A stretch of DNA of 64,000 nucleotides from Xylocopa sonorina (lineage: Eukaryota; Arthropoda; Insecta; Hymenoptera; Apidae), in assembly GCF_050948175.1 (NCBI RefSeq), contig NW_027490252.1, forward strand, positions 682,001 through 746,000. The letters run 5' to 3'. Positions 26,794 to 41,053 of the stretch are shown piece after piece (positions within the stretch are counted from its first letter, which is position 1; the number at the start of each line of letters is the position of its first letter). A program made the translations under genes and the position numbers. The notes below the pieces were generated by a model. That model was not told the origin of the DNA and searched no databases. It worked only from the letters and a program-made list of their open reading frames with translations.

Positions 26794-28532
26794 CATTACA
26801 CTTCGCAATGGATATTTTATCATATCATGAAACATAGAAATGAGATGCGACATCTCGTTTTAAGAAGTATTAGAACTCTATTCTTACGATACGTGGTCAT
26901 CTGGAAACGCTATTTCCTAGCAAGGAAGTGTCGCATTTACATTCTTTTGAAGTGAATACGAGGTATACATAACACTCCACAGTGAATATTATATCTTATC
27001 ACGAAACATAGAAATGAAATGCGACATCTTGTTTTAAGTAGGATTAGAACTCTATTGCTACGATACGTAGACATCTGCAAACGCCATTTCCTAGCATGCA
27101 AGTGTCGCATTTACATTCTTTTGAAGTGAATACGAGGTATTCATGACACTTCGCAATGAATATTATATCTTATCATGAAACATAGAAGTGAGATGCGATA
27201 TCGCGTTTTAAGAAGCATTAGAACTCTATTTTTACGATACGTAGACATCTGCAAACAATATTTCCTAGCAAGGAAGTGTCGCATTTACATTCTTTTGAAG
27301 TGAATACGAGGTATACATAACACTCCACAATGAATATTATATCCTATCACGATACACAGAAATGAAATGCGACATCTCGTTGTAAGAAGCATTAGAACTC
27401 TCTTACTACGATACGTAGACATCTGCAAACCCTATTTCCTAGCATGGAAGTGTCGCACTTACATTCCATTGAAGTGAATACGAGGTATGCATGACACTTC
27501 GCAATGGATATTATATCTTATCATGAAACATAGAAATGAGATGCGAAATCTCGTTTTAAGAAGTATTAGAACTCCATTCTTACGATACGTGGTCATCTGG
27601 AAACGCTATTTCCTAGCAAGGAAGTGTCGCATTCACATTCTTTTGAAGTGAATACCAGGTGTACATGACACTTCGCAATGAATATTATATCTTATCTCGA
27701 AACATAGAAGTGAGATGCGATATCGCGATTTAAGGAGCGTTAGAACTATATTGCTACGATGGGTAGACATCTGCAAATGTTATTTCCAAGCAAGCAAGTG
27801 TCGCATTTACATCCTTTGAAGTGAATACGAGGTATACATAACACTCCACAATGAATATTATATCTTATCACGAAACATAGAAATGAAATGCGACATCTCG
27901 TTTTAAGTAGCATTACAACTCTATTGCTACGATACGTAGACATCTGCAAAGGCTATTTCCTAGCACGGAAGTGTCGCATTTACATTCTATTGAAGTGAAT
28001 ACGAGGTATACATAACACTCCACAATGAATATTATATCTTATCTCGAAACATAGAAGTGAGATGTGATATCGCGTTTTAAGAAGCATTAGAGCTCTATTG
28101 CTACGATACGTAGACATCTGCAAACAATATTTCTTAGCAAGAAAGTGTCGCATTTACATTCTTTTGAAGTGAAAACGAGGTATACATAACACTCCACAAT
28201 GAATATTATATCTTATCACGAAACATAGAAATGAAATGCGACATCTTGTTTTAAGTAGGATTAGAACTCTATTGCTACGATACGTAGACATCTGCAAACG
28301 CCATTTCCTAGCATGCAAGTGTGGCATTTACATTCTTTTGAAGTGAATACGAGGTATTCATGACACTTCGCAATGAATATTATATCTTATCATGAAACAT
28401 AGAAGTGAGATGCGATATCGCGTTTTAAGAAGCATTAGAACTCTATTTTTACGATACGTAGACATCTGCAAACAATATTTCCTAGCAAGGAAGTGTCGCA
28501 TTTACATTCTTTTGAAGTGAATACGAGGTGTA
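26794..28532. repeat. 10-monomer HOR of domain B, copy 2 (1,739 bp)
   Basis: Same type order and same 173-bp U monomer as copy 1. GCCATTTCCTAGCATGCAAG recurs at 25341, 27080 and also 26558, 28297. The first monomer differs most: TATGCATTACACTTCGC and GATATTTTATCATATC replace the copy 1 start, so the unit boundary is a site of exchange. Confidence 0.92.
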
Positions 28533-29055
28533 CATAACACTCCACAATGAATATTATATCCTATCACGAAACATAGTAATGAAATGCGACATCTCGTTGT
28601 AAGAAGCATTAGAACTCTCTTACTACGATACGTAGACATCTGCAAACCCTATTTCCTAGCATAGAAGTGTCGCATTTACATTCCATTGAAGTGAATACGA
28701 GGTATGCATGACACATCGCAAAGGATATTATATCTTATCATGAAACATAGAAATGAGATGCAATATCTCCTTTTAAGAAGTATTAGAACTCCATTCTTAC
28801 GATACGTGGTCATCTGGAAACGCTATTTCCTAGCAAGGAAGTGTCGCATTCACATTCTTTTGAAGTGAATACCAGGTATACATGACACTTCGCAATGAAT
28901 ATTATATCTTATCTCGAAACATTGAAGTGAGATGCGATATCGCGATTTAAGGAGCGTTAGAACTCTATTGCTACGATGGGTAGACATCTGCAAACGCTAT
29001 TTGCTAGCATGGAAGTTTCGCATTTACATTCTATTGAAGTGAATACGAGGTATAC
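28533..29055. repeat. Partial third copy of the domain B HOR
   Basis: Starts directly with types S, T, U (ATCCTATCACGAAACATAG with TTGTAAGAAGC, then CCATTCTTACGATACGTGG, then TTTAAGGAGCG with GATGGGTAGAC) and skips P, Q and R. It is more diverged than copies 1 and 2, and its U-type monomer keeps full length. W-, Q- and R-like monomers reappear at about 29750-30170. Confidence 0.8.
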
Positions 29056-32000
29056 ATAACACTCCACAATGAATATTATATCTTATCTCGAAACATAGAA
29101 GTGAGATGTGATATCGCGTTTTAAGAAGCATTACAGCTCTATTGCTACGATACGTAGACATCTGCAAACGCTATTTGCTAGCATGGAAGTTTCGCATTTA
29201 CATTCATTTAAAGTGAATACGAGGTATACATGACAGTTCGCAATGAATATTATATCTTATCTCGAATCATAGAAGTGAGATGCGACATCTCGTTTTAAGA
29301 AGCACTAGGACTCTCTTGCTACGATACGTAGACATCTGCAAACGCTATTTCCTAGCATGGAAGTGTCGCATACACATTCTTTTGAAGTGAATACGAGGTA
29401 TACATGACACTTCGCAATAAATATTATATCTTATCATGAAAGATAGAAATGAGATGCGATATCGCGTTTTAAGAAGCATTAGAACCCTATTGCTACGATA
29501 CGTAGACATCTGCAAACGCTACTTCCTAGCATGGAAGTGTCGCACTTACATTCTTTTGAAGTCAATACGAGGTATACATGACACTTCGCAATGAATATTA
29601 TATCTTATCATGAAACATAGAAGTGAGATGCGATATGGCATTTTAAGAATCATTAGAACTCTATTGCTACGATACGTAGACGTCTGCAAACGCTATTTCC
29701 TAGCATGTAAGTGTCGCATTTACATTCTATTGAAGTGAATACGAGGTACACATAACACTCCACAATGAATATTATATCTTATCTCGGAACATAGAAGTGA
29801 GATGTGATATCGCGTTTTAAGAAGCATTAGAGCTCTATTGCTACGATACGTAGACATCTGCAAACAATATTTCTTAGCAAGAAAGTGTCGCATTCACATT
29901 CTTTTGAAGTGAATACGAGGTATACATAACACTCCACAATGAATATTATATCTTATCACGAAACATAGAAATGAAATGCGACATCTTGTTTTAAGTAGGA
30001 TTAGAACTCTATTGCTACGATACGTAGACATCTGCAAACGCCATTTCCTAGCATGCAAGTGTCGCATTTACATTCTTTTGAAGTGAATACGAGGTATTCA
30101 TGACACTTCGCAATGAATATTATATCTTATCATGAAACATAGAAGTGAGATGCGATATCGCGTTCTAAGAAGCATTAGAACCCTATTGCTACGATACGAA
30201 GACACATGCGAGCGCTATTTCCTAGCATGGAAGTGTCGCACTTACATTCCATTGAAGTGAATACGACGTATGCATTACACTTCGCAATGGATATTTTATC
30301 ATATCATGAAACATAGAAATGAGATGCGACATCTCGTTTTAAGAAGTATTAGAACTCTCTTACTACGATACGTAGACATCTGCAAACCCTATTTCCTAGC
30401 ATGGAAGTGTCGCACTTACATTCCATTGAAGTGAATACGAGGTATGCATTACACTTCGCAATGGATATTTTATCATATCATGAAACATAGAAATGAGATG
30501 CGACATCTCGTTTTAAGAAGTATTAGAACTCTTTTACTACGATACGTAGACATCTGCAAACTCTATTTCCTAGCAAGGAAATGTCGCACTTACATTCCAT
30601 TGAAGTGAATACGAGGTATACATAACATTACACAATGAATATTATATCTTATTACGAAACGTAGAAATGAAATACGACTTCTCATTTTAAGAAGCATTAG
30701 AACTCTACTGCTACAATACGTAGACATCTGCAAACGCTATTTCCTAGCATGGAAGTGCCGCATTTACATTCTTTTGAAGTGAATACGAGGTATACATGAT
30801 ACTTCGCAATGAATATTATATCTTATCATGAAACTTAGAAGTGAGATGCGATATCCCGTTTTAAGACGCAATAGAACTCTATTGCTACGGTACGTAGACA
30901 TCTGCAAACGCTATTTCCTAGCATGCAAGTTTCGCATTTACATTTTTTTGCAGTGAATACGACGTATACATGACACTTCGCAATGAATATTATATCTTAT
31001 CATGAAACATAGCAGTGAGATGCGATATGACGATTTAAGAAGCATTAGAAAACTATTGCTTCGATATGTAGACATCTGCAAACGCTACTTCCTAGCAAGG
31101 AAGTGTCGCATTTACATTCTTTTGAAGTGAATACGAGGTATTCATACCACTGCACAATGAATATTATATCTTATCATGAAACATAGAAACAAGATGCGAT
31201 ATCGCGATTTAAGAAGCATTAGAACACTATTGCTTCGATACGTAGACATCTGCAAACTCTACTTCCTAGCAGGGAAGTGTCGCATTTACATTCATTTGAA
31301 GTGAATACGAGGTATACATGACACTTCGCACTGAATATTATACCTTATCATGAAACATGGAAGTGAGATGCTATATCGCGTTTTAAGAAGCACTAGAACT
31401 CTATTGCTACGATACGTAGACATCTGCAGACGCTATGTCCTAGCATGGAAGTGTCTTATTTACATTCTTTTGAAGTGAATGCGAGGTATACCTGACATTT
31501 CGCAACGAATATTATATCTTATCATGAAACATAGAAGTGAGATGCGATATCGCGTTCTAAGAAGCATTAGAACTCCATTGCTACGATACGTAGACATCTG
31601 CAAACGCTATTTCCTAGCATGGAAGGGTCGCATTTACATTCTTTTGAAGTGAGTACGAGGTATACATAACACTCCATAGTGAATATTATATCTTCTCTTG
31701 AAACATAGGAGTGAGATGCGGTATCGCGTTTTAAGAAGCATTAGAACTCTATTGCTACGATACATAGACATCTGCAAACGCTATTTCCTAGCATGGAAGT
31801 GTCGCATTTACATTCCGTTGAAGTGAATACGAGGTATACATGACACTTCGCAATGAATATTATGTCTTATCATGAAACATAGAAATGAAATGCGACATCT
31901 CGTTTTAAGAAGCATTAGAACACTCTTGCTACGATACGTAGACATCTGCAAACGCTATTTCCTAGCATGGAAGTGTCGCATTTACATTCTCTTGAAGTGA

Positions 32001-33010
32001 ATACGAGGTATACATGACACTTTGCAATGGATATTATATATTATTATGAAACATAGAAATGAGATGCTACATCTCGTTTTAAGAAGTATTAGAACTCTAT
32101 TCTTTCGATACGTGATCATCTGGGAACGCTATTTCCTAGCAAGGAAGTGTCGCATTTACATTCTTTTGAAGTGAATACGAGGTATACATGACACCTCGCA
32201 ATGAATATTATATCTGATCATGAAACATATAAGTGAGATGCGACATCGCGTTTTGAGAAGCAGTAGAACCCTATTGCTTCGATACTTAGACATCTGCAAA
32301 CTCTACTTCCTAGCAGGGAAGTGTCGCATTTACATTCATTTGAAGTGAATACGAGGTATACATGACACTTCGCAATGAATATTATATCTTATCAAGAATC
32401 ATAGATGAAAAATGCTATATCGCGTTTTAACAAGCATTATAACTCTACTCTTACGATACGTAGACATCTGCAAACAATATTTCCTAGCAAGGAAGTGTCG
32501 CATTTACAATCTTTTGAAGTAAATACGAGGTATACATAACACTCCACAATGAATATTATATCTTATCACGAAACATAGAAATGAAATGCGACTTCTCATT
32601 TTAAGAAGCATTAGAACTCTATTGCTACGATACGTAGACATCTGCAAACGCTATTTCCTAGCATGCAAGTGTCGCAACTACATTCTTTTGAAGTGAATAC
32701 GAGGTATACATGACACTTCGCAATGAATATTATATCTTATCGTAAAACATAGAAGTGAGATGCGGTATCGCGTTTTGAAAAGCATTAGAACCCTATTGCT
32801 TCGATACGTAGACATCTGCAAACTCTACTTCCTAGCAGGGAAGTGTCGCATTTACATTCATTTGAAGTGAATACGAGGTATACATGACACTTCGCAATGA
32901 ATATTATATCTTATCATGAAACATAGAAATGAGATGCGATATCGCGTTTGAAGGAGCATTAGAACACTTTTGCTTCGATACCTAGATATCTGCAAACGCT
33001 ATTTCCTAGC

Positions 33011-33417
33011 AAGCAATAGTCGCATTTACATTTTTTTGAAGTGAATTCGAGGTATACATGACACTTCGGAATGAATATTATAACTTATCACGAAACATAG
33101 AAATGAGATGCGATATCGCGATCCAAGAAGCATTAGAACTCTATTGCTACGATACGTAGGCATCTACAAACGCTATGCCCTAGCAAGGAATAGTCGCATT
33201 TACATTCTTTTGATGTGAATACGAGGTGTACATGACACTTCGCAATGAATATTATATCCTATCACGAAACATATAAATGAGATGCGATATCGCGATTTAA
33301 GTAGCATTAGAACTCTATTGCTACGATACGTAGACATCGGAATACGCCATTTCCTAGCAAGGAAGTGTCGCATTTACATTCGTTTGGAGGGAATACGAGG
33401 TATACATGACACTTCGC
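33011..33417. repeat. Local duplicated block in C1, copy 1
   Basis: About 2.3 monomers beginning AAGCAATAGTCGC and including GGAATGAATATTATAAC, GTAGGCATCTACAAACG and CATCGGAATACGCC. Copy 2 follows at 33707-34113 with only a few substitutions (CGATCCAAG against CGATCTAAG; AGAACTC against AGAATTC). Confidence 0.87.
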
Positions 33418-33706
33418 CATGAATATTATATCTTATCATGAAACATAGAAGTGAGATGCGATATCGCGTTTTAAGAAGCATTAGAACTCTATTGCCTCGA
33501 CGCGTAGACAGCTGCAGACGCTATTTCCTAGCATGGAAGTGTCGCATTTACATTTTTTTGAAGTGAATACGAGGTGTACATGACACTTCGCAATGAATAT
33601 TATATCTTATCAGGAAACATAGAAATGAGATGCGACATCGCGTTTTGAGAAGCATTAGAACTCTATTTCTACGATACGTAGACATCTGCAAACGCTATTT
33701 CCTAGC

Positions 33707-34113
33707 AAGCAATAGTCGCATTTACATTTTTTTGAAGTGAATTCGAGGTATACATGACACTTCGGAATGAATATTATAACTTATCACGAAACATAGAAAT
33801 GAGATGCGATATCGCGATCTAAGAAGCATTAGAATTCTATTGCTACGATACGTAGGCATCTACAAACGCTATGCCCTAGCAAGGAATAGTCGCATTTACA
33901 TTCTTTTGATGTGAATACGAGGTGTACATGACACTTCGCAATGAATATTATATCCTATCACGAAACATATAAATGAGATGCGATATCGCGATTTAAGTAG
34001 CATTAGAACTCTATTGCTACGATACGTAGACATCGGAATACGCCATTTCCTAGCAAGGAAGTGTCGCATTTACATTCGTTTGGAGGGAATACGAGGTATA
34101 CATGACACTTCGC
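33707..34113. repeat. Local duplicated block in C1, copy 2
   Basis: Near-identical to 33011-33417 at an offset of 696 bp. A third, looser relative starts at 34750. After 34113 the paths split: TACCACGAAACG here, ATCATGAAACATAG after copy 1. Confidence 0.87.
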
Positions 34114-37100
34114 AATGAATATTATATCTTACCACGAAACGTAGAAATGAGTTGCGATGTCGCGATTTAAGTAGCATTAGAACTCTATTGCTACGATACG
34201 TAGACATCTGAATACGCTATTGCCTAGCAAGGAAGTGTCGCATTTACATTCGTTTGGAGTGAATACGAGGTATACATGGCACTTCGCGATGAATATTATA
34301 TCTTATCATGAAGCATAGAAATGAGATGCGATATCGCGTTTTGAGAAGCATTAGAACTCTATTGCTACGATACGTAGACATCAGCAAATGCTATGCCCTA
34401 GCAAGGAATAGTCGCATTTACATTCTTTGATGTAAATACGAGGTATACATGACACTTCGCCATGAATATTATATCTTATCATGAAACATAGAAGTGAGAT
34501 GCGATTTCGCGTTTTAAGAAGCATTAGAACTCTATTGCCTCGACGCGTAGACAGCTGCAGACGCTATTTCCTAGCATGGAGTTGTCGCATTTACATTTTT
34601 TTGAAGTGAATACGAGGTGTACATGACACTTCGCAATGAATATTATATCTTATCAGGAAACATAGAAATGAGATGCGATATCGCGTTTTGAGAAGCATTA
34701 GAACTCTATTGCTACGATACGTAGACATCTGCAAACGCTATTTCCTAGCAAGCAATAGTCGCATTTACATTCCTTTGAAGTGAATTCGAGGTTTACATGA
34801 CACTTCGGAATGAATATTATAACTTATCACGAAACATAGAAATGAGATGCGATATCGCGATCTAAAAAGCATTAGAACTCTATTGCTACGATACGTAGGC
34901 ATCTGCAAACGCTATGCCCTAGCAAGGAATAGTCGCATTTACATTCTTTTGATGTGAATACGAGGTATACATGACACTTCGCAATGAATATTATATCTTA
35001 TAATGAAACATAGAATTGACATGCGATATCGCGGGTTAGAAGCATTGGAACCCTATTGCTACGATACCTAGACAACTGCAAATGCTATTTCCTAGAAAGA
35101 AATAGTCGCATTTACAATCCTTTGAAGTGAATACGAGGTATACATGACACTTCGCAATGAATATTATATCTTATCATGAAACATAGAAGTGAGATGCGAT
35201 ATCGCGTTTTAAGAAGCATTAGAACTCTATTGCCTCGACGCGTAGGCATCTGCAGACGCTATTCCCTATCATGGGAGTGTGGCATTTACATCCTTTTGAA
35301 GTGAATACGAGGTATACATGACACTTCGCAATGAATATTATATCTTATCACGAAACGTAGAAATGCGTTGCGATATCGCGATATAAGTCGCATTAGAACT
35401 CTATTGCTACGATACGTGGACATCTGAATACGCTATTTCCTAGCATGGAAGTGTCGCACTTACATTCTTTTGATGTGAATACGGGGTATACATGACACTT
35501 CGCAATCAATATTATATCTTATCACGAAACGTAGAAATGAGTTGCGATATCGCGATTTAAGTAGCATTAGAACTCTATTGCTACGAAACGTAGACATCTG
35601 AATACGCTATTGCCTAGCAAGGAAGTGTCGCATTTACATTCGTTTGGAGGGAATACGAGGTATACATGACACTTCGCAATGAATATTATATCTTATCACG
35701 AAACGTAGAAATGAGTTGCGATATCGCGATTTAAGTAACATTAGAACTCTATTGCTACGATACGTGGACATCTGAATACGCTATTTCCTAGCATGGAAGT
35801 GTCGCACTTACATTCTTTTGATGTGAATACGGGGTATACATGACACTTCGCAATGAATATTATATCTTATCACGAAACGTAGAAATGAGTTGCTATATCG
35901 AGATTTAAGTAGCATTAGAACTCTATTGCTACCATACGTAGACATCTGAATACGCTATTTCCTAGCAGGGAAGTGTCGCATTTACATTCGTTTGGAGTGA
36001 ATACCAGATATACATGACACTTCGCAATGAATATTATATCTTATCATGAAGCATAGAAATGAGATGCGATATCTCGTTTTGAGAAGTATTAGAACTCCAT
36101 TGCTACGATACGTAGACATCTGAAAAGCTATTTCCTAGCATGGAAGTGTCGCATTTACATTCTTCTGATGTGAATACGATGTATTCATGACACTTTGCAA
36201 TGTATATTATATCTTATCATGAAACATAGAAATGAGATGAGATATCTCGTTATAAGAAGCATTAGAACTCTATTGCTACGATACGTAGGCATCTGCAGAC
36301 TATATTTCCTAGCAAGGAAGTGTTGCATTTACATTCTTTCGAAGTGAATACGAGGTATACATGACACTTCGCAATGAATATTATATCTCATCATGAAACA
36401 TAGGAATGAGTTGCGATATCTCGTTTTAAGAAGCATTAGAAATCTATCGCTTCGATACGTAGACATCTGCCAAAGCTACTTCTTAGCAAGGAAGTGTAGC
36501 ATTTACATTCTTTTGAAAGGATTACGAGGTTTACATGACGCTTCGCAAAGTATATTATATCTTACCATGAAATACAGAAATGAGATGCGATATCCCGTTT
36601 TAAGAAGCATTGGAACTCTATTGCTACGATACGTAGGAACCTGCAGACGCTATTTCCTAGCAAGGAAGTGTCGCATTTATATTTTTTTGAAGTGAATACT
36701 TGTATACAAAACACTCCACAATGTATTTTATATCTTACCATGAAACACAGAAATGAGATGAGATATCTCGTTATAAGAAGCATTAGAACTCTATTGCTAC
36801 GATACGTAGGCATCTGCAGACTATATTTCCTAGCAAGGAAGTGTTGCATTTACATTCTTTCGTAGTGAATACGAGGTATACATGACACTTCGCAATGAAT
36901 ATTATATCTCATCATGAAGCATAGTAATGAGCAGCGATATCGTGTTTTGTGAAGCATTAGAACTCTAATGCCACGATACGTTGACATCTGAAAACGCTAC
37001 TTCCTAGCAAGGAAGTGTCGCATTTACATCCATTTGAAGTATAGACGAGATATACATAACACTGCACAATGAATATTATATCTTATCATGAAGCATAGAA

Positions 37101-38269
37101 ATGAGATGCGATATGGCGATTTAAGAAGCATTAGAACTCTAATGCCACGATACGTAGACATCTGCAAACGCTATTTCCTAGCAAGGAAGTGTCGCATTTA
37201 CATCCATTTGAAGTATAGACGAGATATACATAACACTGCACAATGAATATTACATCTTATCATGAAACATAGAAATGAGATGCGATATGGCTATTTAAGA
37301 AGCATTAGAACTCTACTGCTTCGATACGTAGACATCGGCAAACGCTATTTCCCAGCAGGGAATAGTCGCATTTACATTCTTTTAAAGTGAATACGACGTA
37401 TACATAACACTCCACAATGAATATTATATCTTATCATGAAACATAGAGATGAGATGCGATATCGCGATTTAAGAAGCATTAGAAATTTATTGCTACGATA
37501 CGTAGACATCTGCAAATGCTATTTCCTAAGGAAGTGTCGTATTTACATTCTTTTGAAGTGAATACGAGGTATACATAACAATGCACAATGAATATTATAT
37601 CTTATAATGGGACATAGAAATGAGATGCTATATCGCGTTTTGAGAAGCATTAGAACTTTATTGCTACGATACGCAGATATCTGCAGACGCTATTTCCTAG
37701 CAAGGCAGAGTCGCATTTACATTCATTTGAAGTGTACGCGAGGTATACATGACACTCCACAATGAATATTATATCTAATCATGAAACATAGAAATGAGAT
37801 GCAATATGGCGATTTAAGAAGCATTAGAACTCTATTGCTTCGATACGTAGACATCTGCAAACGCTACTTCCCAGCAAGGAAGAGTCGCGTTTACATTCTT
37901 TTGATGTGAATACGCGTTACACATAACACTCCACAATGAATATTATATCTTATCATGAAACATAGAAATGAGATGCAATATGGCGATTTAGGAAGCATTA
38001 GAAATCTATTGCTTCGATACGTAGGCATCTGCAAACGCTATTTCCAAGCAAGGAAGTGTCGCATGTACATTCTTTTGAAAGGATTACGAGGTATACATGA
38101 CACTTCGCAATGAATATTATATCTTATCATGAAACATAGAAATGAGATGTAATATGGCGATTTAAGAAGCATTAGAACACTATTGCTTCGATACGTAGAC
38201 ATCTGCAAACGCTACTTCCAAGCAGGGAAGTGTCGCACTTACATTCTTTTGAAGTGAATACGAGGTATA

Positions 38270-38791
38270 CATAACACTCCACAATGAATATTATATCTTA
38301 TCATGAAGCATAGAAATGAGATGTAATATGGCGATTTAAAAAGCATTAGAACTCTATTGCTTCAATACGTAGACATCTGAAAATGCTATTTCCTGGCAAG
38401 GAAGTGTCGCATTTACATTCTTTTGAAGTGAATACAAGGTATACATAACACTTCACAAAGAATTTTGTATATTATCATGAAACATAGTAATGGGTAGAGA
38501 TATCGCGTTTTGAGAAGCATTAGAATTCTAATACTACGATACATAGACATCTACAAACGCTATTTCCTGGCAATGAAGTGTCGCGTTTACATTCTTTTGA
38601 AGTGAATACGAGGTATACATAACACTCCACAATGAATATTATATCTTATCATGAAACATAGAAATGTGATGCAATATGGCGATTTAAGAAGCACTGGAAC
38701 TCTATTGCTTCGATACGTAGACATCTGCAAACGTTATTTCCAAGCAAGGAAGTGTCGCATTTACATTCTTTTGAAGTGAGTACGAGGTATA
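38270..38791. repeat. Three-monomer block, copy 1 of a pair 2,784 bp apart
   Basis: The middle monomer is distinctive: AAGAATTTTGTATATTATC, AGTAGAGATATCGCG, TTCTAATACTACGATACATAG and CCTGGCAATGAAGTG. The whole three-monomer set recurs at 41054-41575, exactly 16 monomers on, with few differences. Confidence 0.88.
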
Positions 38792-39139
38792 CATAACACT
38801 TCACAAAGAATTTTATATATTATCATGAAACATAGAAATGAGAAGCGATATCGTGTTTTGAGAAGCATTAGAACTCTAATTCCACGATACGTAGACATCT
38901 GCAAACGCTATTTTCTAGCAAGGAAGTGTCGCATTTACATTCATTTGAAGTGTATGCGAGGTATACCTAACACTACGCAATGAATATTATATACTATCAT
39001 GAAACATAGAAATGGGAAACGCTGTCGCGTTTTGAGAAGCATTAGAGCACTAATACTACGATACGTGGACATCTGCAAACGCTATTTCCTAGCAAGGAAG
39101 TGTCGCATTTACATTCACTTGAAGTGTATGCGAGGTATA

Positions 39140-40183
39140 CATGACACTACGCAAGGAATATTATATACTATCATGAAACATAGACATGAGAAACGCTGTC
39201 GCGTTCTGAGAAGCATTAGAGCACTAATGCTACGATACGTAGTCATCTGCAAACGCTATTTCCTTGCAAGGAAGTGTCGCATTTACATTCTTTTGAAGTG
39301 AATACGACGTATACATAACACTTCACAATGAATATTATATCTTACCATGAAACATAGAAATGAGATGTAATATGGCGAATTAAGAAGCACTAGAACTCTA
39401 TTGCTTCGATACGTAGACATCTACAAACGCTATTTCCAAGCAAGGAAGTGTCGCATTTACATTCATTTGAAGTGTATGCGAGGTATACATGACACTACGC
39501 AAGGAATATTATATACTATCATGAAACATAGACATGAGAAACGCTGTCGCGTTCTGAGAAGCATTAGAGCACTAATGCTACGATACGTAGTCATCTGCAA
39601 ACGCTATTTCCTTGCAAGGAAGTGTCGCATTTACATTCTTTTGAAGTGAATACGAGGTATACATAACACTTCACAATGAATATTATATCTTACCATGAAA
39701 CATAGAAATGAGATGTAATATGGCGAGTTAAGAAGCATTAGAACTCTATTGCTTCGATACGTAGACATGTGCAAACGCTACTTCCAAGCAAGGAAGTGTC
39801 GCATTTACATTCTTTTGACTGGAATACGAGGTATACATGACACTTCGCAATGAATATTATATCTTATCATGAAACATAGAAATGAGATGTAATATGGCAA
39901 TTTAAGAAGCATTAGAATACTATTGCGTCGATACGTAGACATCTGCAAACGCTATTTCCAAGCAAGGAAGTGTCGCATTTACATTCTTTTGAAGTGAATA
40001 CGAGGTATACATAACACTCCATAATGAATATTATATCTTACCATGAAACATAGAAATGTGATGTAATATGGCGAATTAAGAAGCATTAGAACTCTATTGC
40101 TTCGATACGTAGACATCTGCAAACGCTACTTCCAAGCAAGGAAGTGTCGCATTTACATTCTTTTGAAAGGATTACGGGGTACA
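39140..40183. repeat. Dimeric (348-bp) repeat run in D1
   Basis: 39140-39487 is repeated almost exactly at 39488-39835 (AACGCTGTCGCGTTCTGAG, AGAGCACTAATGC, CCTTGCAAGG, then TACCATGAAACATAG with TGGCGAATTAAG). The next pair, 39836-40183, keeps the alternation of two types more loosely and continues past 40184. It is the clearest two-monomer HOR in the window. Confidence 0.87.
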
Positions 40184-41053
40184 CATGACACTTCGCAATG
40201 AATATTATATCTTATCATGAAACATAGAAATGAGATGTAATATGGCGATTTAAGAAGCATTAGAACACTATTGCGTCGATACGTAGACATCTGCAAACGC
40301 TATTTCCAAGCAAGGAAGTGTCGCATTTACATTCTTTTGAAGTGAATAGGAGTTATACATGACACTTCGCAATTAATATTATACCTTATCATGAAACATA
40401 GAAATGAGATGCGGTACCCCGTTTTAAGAAGTAATAGAACTCTATTGCTTCGGTACGGAGACATCTGCAAACGCTATTTCCTAGCAAGGAAGTGTCGCAT
40501 TTACATTCTTTTGAAGTGTATACGAGGAATACATGACACTTCGGAGTGGATATTATATCTTATCATGAAACATAGAAATGTGATGCAATATGGCGATTTA
40601 AGAAGCACTAGAACTCTATTGCTTCGATACATAGACATCTACAAACGCTATTTCCAAGCAAGGAAGTGTCGCATTTACATTCTTTTGAAGTGAATACGAG
40701 GTATACATAACACTCCACAAAAAATATTATATCTTACCATGAAACATAGAAATGAGATGTAATGTGGCGAGTTAAGAAGCATTAGAACTCTATTGCTTCG
40801 ATACGTAGACATGTGCAAACGCTACTTCCAAGCAAGGTAGTGTCGCATTTACATTCTTTTGAAAGGAATACGAGGTATACATGACACTTCGCATTGAATA
40901 TTATATTTTATCATGAAACATAGAAATGAGATGTAATACGGCGATTTAAGAAGCACTAGAACTCTACTGCTTCGATACGTAGACATCTGCAAACGCTATT
41001 TCCTAGCAAGGAAGTGTCGCGTTTGCATGCTTTCAAAGAGAATACGAGGTATA

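Larger units (their letters stand above)
24186..32882. repeat. Domain B1: B-family monomers with a 10-monomer HOR
   Basis: Fifty monomers, net -3 bp. Marks are CATAACACTCCACAATG, TATCTCGAAACATAG, ATCACGAAACATAG, TTTTAAGTAGCATT or AAGTAGGATTAG, and CAAACAATATTTCCTAGC. A 1,739-bp HOR occupies about 25055-29055. The rest is mosaic. Two adjacent near-identical monomers with TATGCATTACAC and GATATTTTATCATATC lie at about 30270-30617. From about 30700 A-like and B-like types alternate without a clear long period. Confidence 0.9.
32883..36185. repeat. Domain C1: C-family monomers
   Basis: Nineteen monomers, net -3 bp. Marks are AGCAAGCAATAGTCGC, CGCGATTTAAGTAGC, ATCTGAATACGC, CATTCGTTTGGAG, GCTATGCCCTAGC, and TTGCCTCGACGCGTAGACAGC. 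A block of about 407 bp at 33011-33417 is repeated at 33707-34113 (4 monomers). The GACGCGTAGACAGC region recurs 1,043 bp later (33411 and 34454; 6 monomers less one base). Around 35300-35900 two types alternate as a dimer. Confidence 0.87.
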
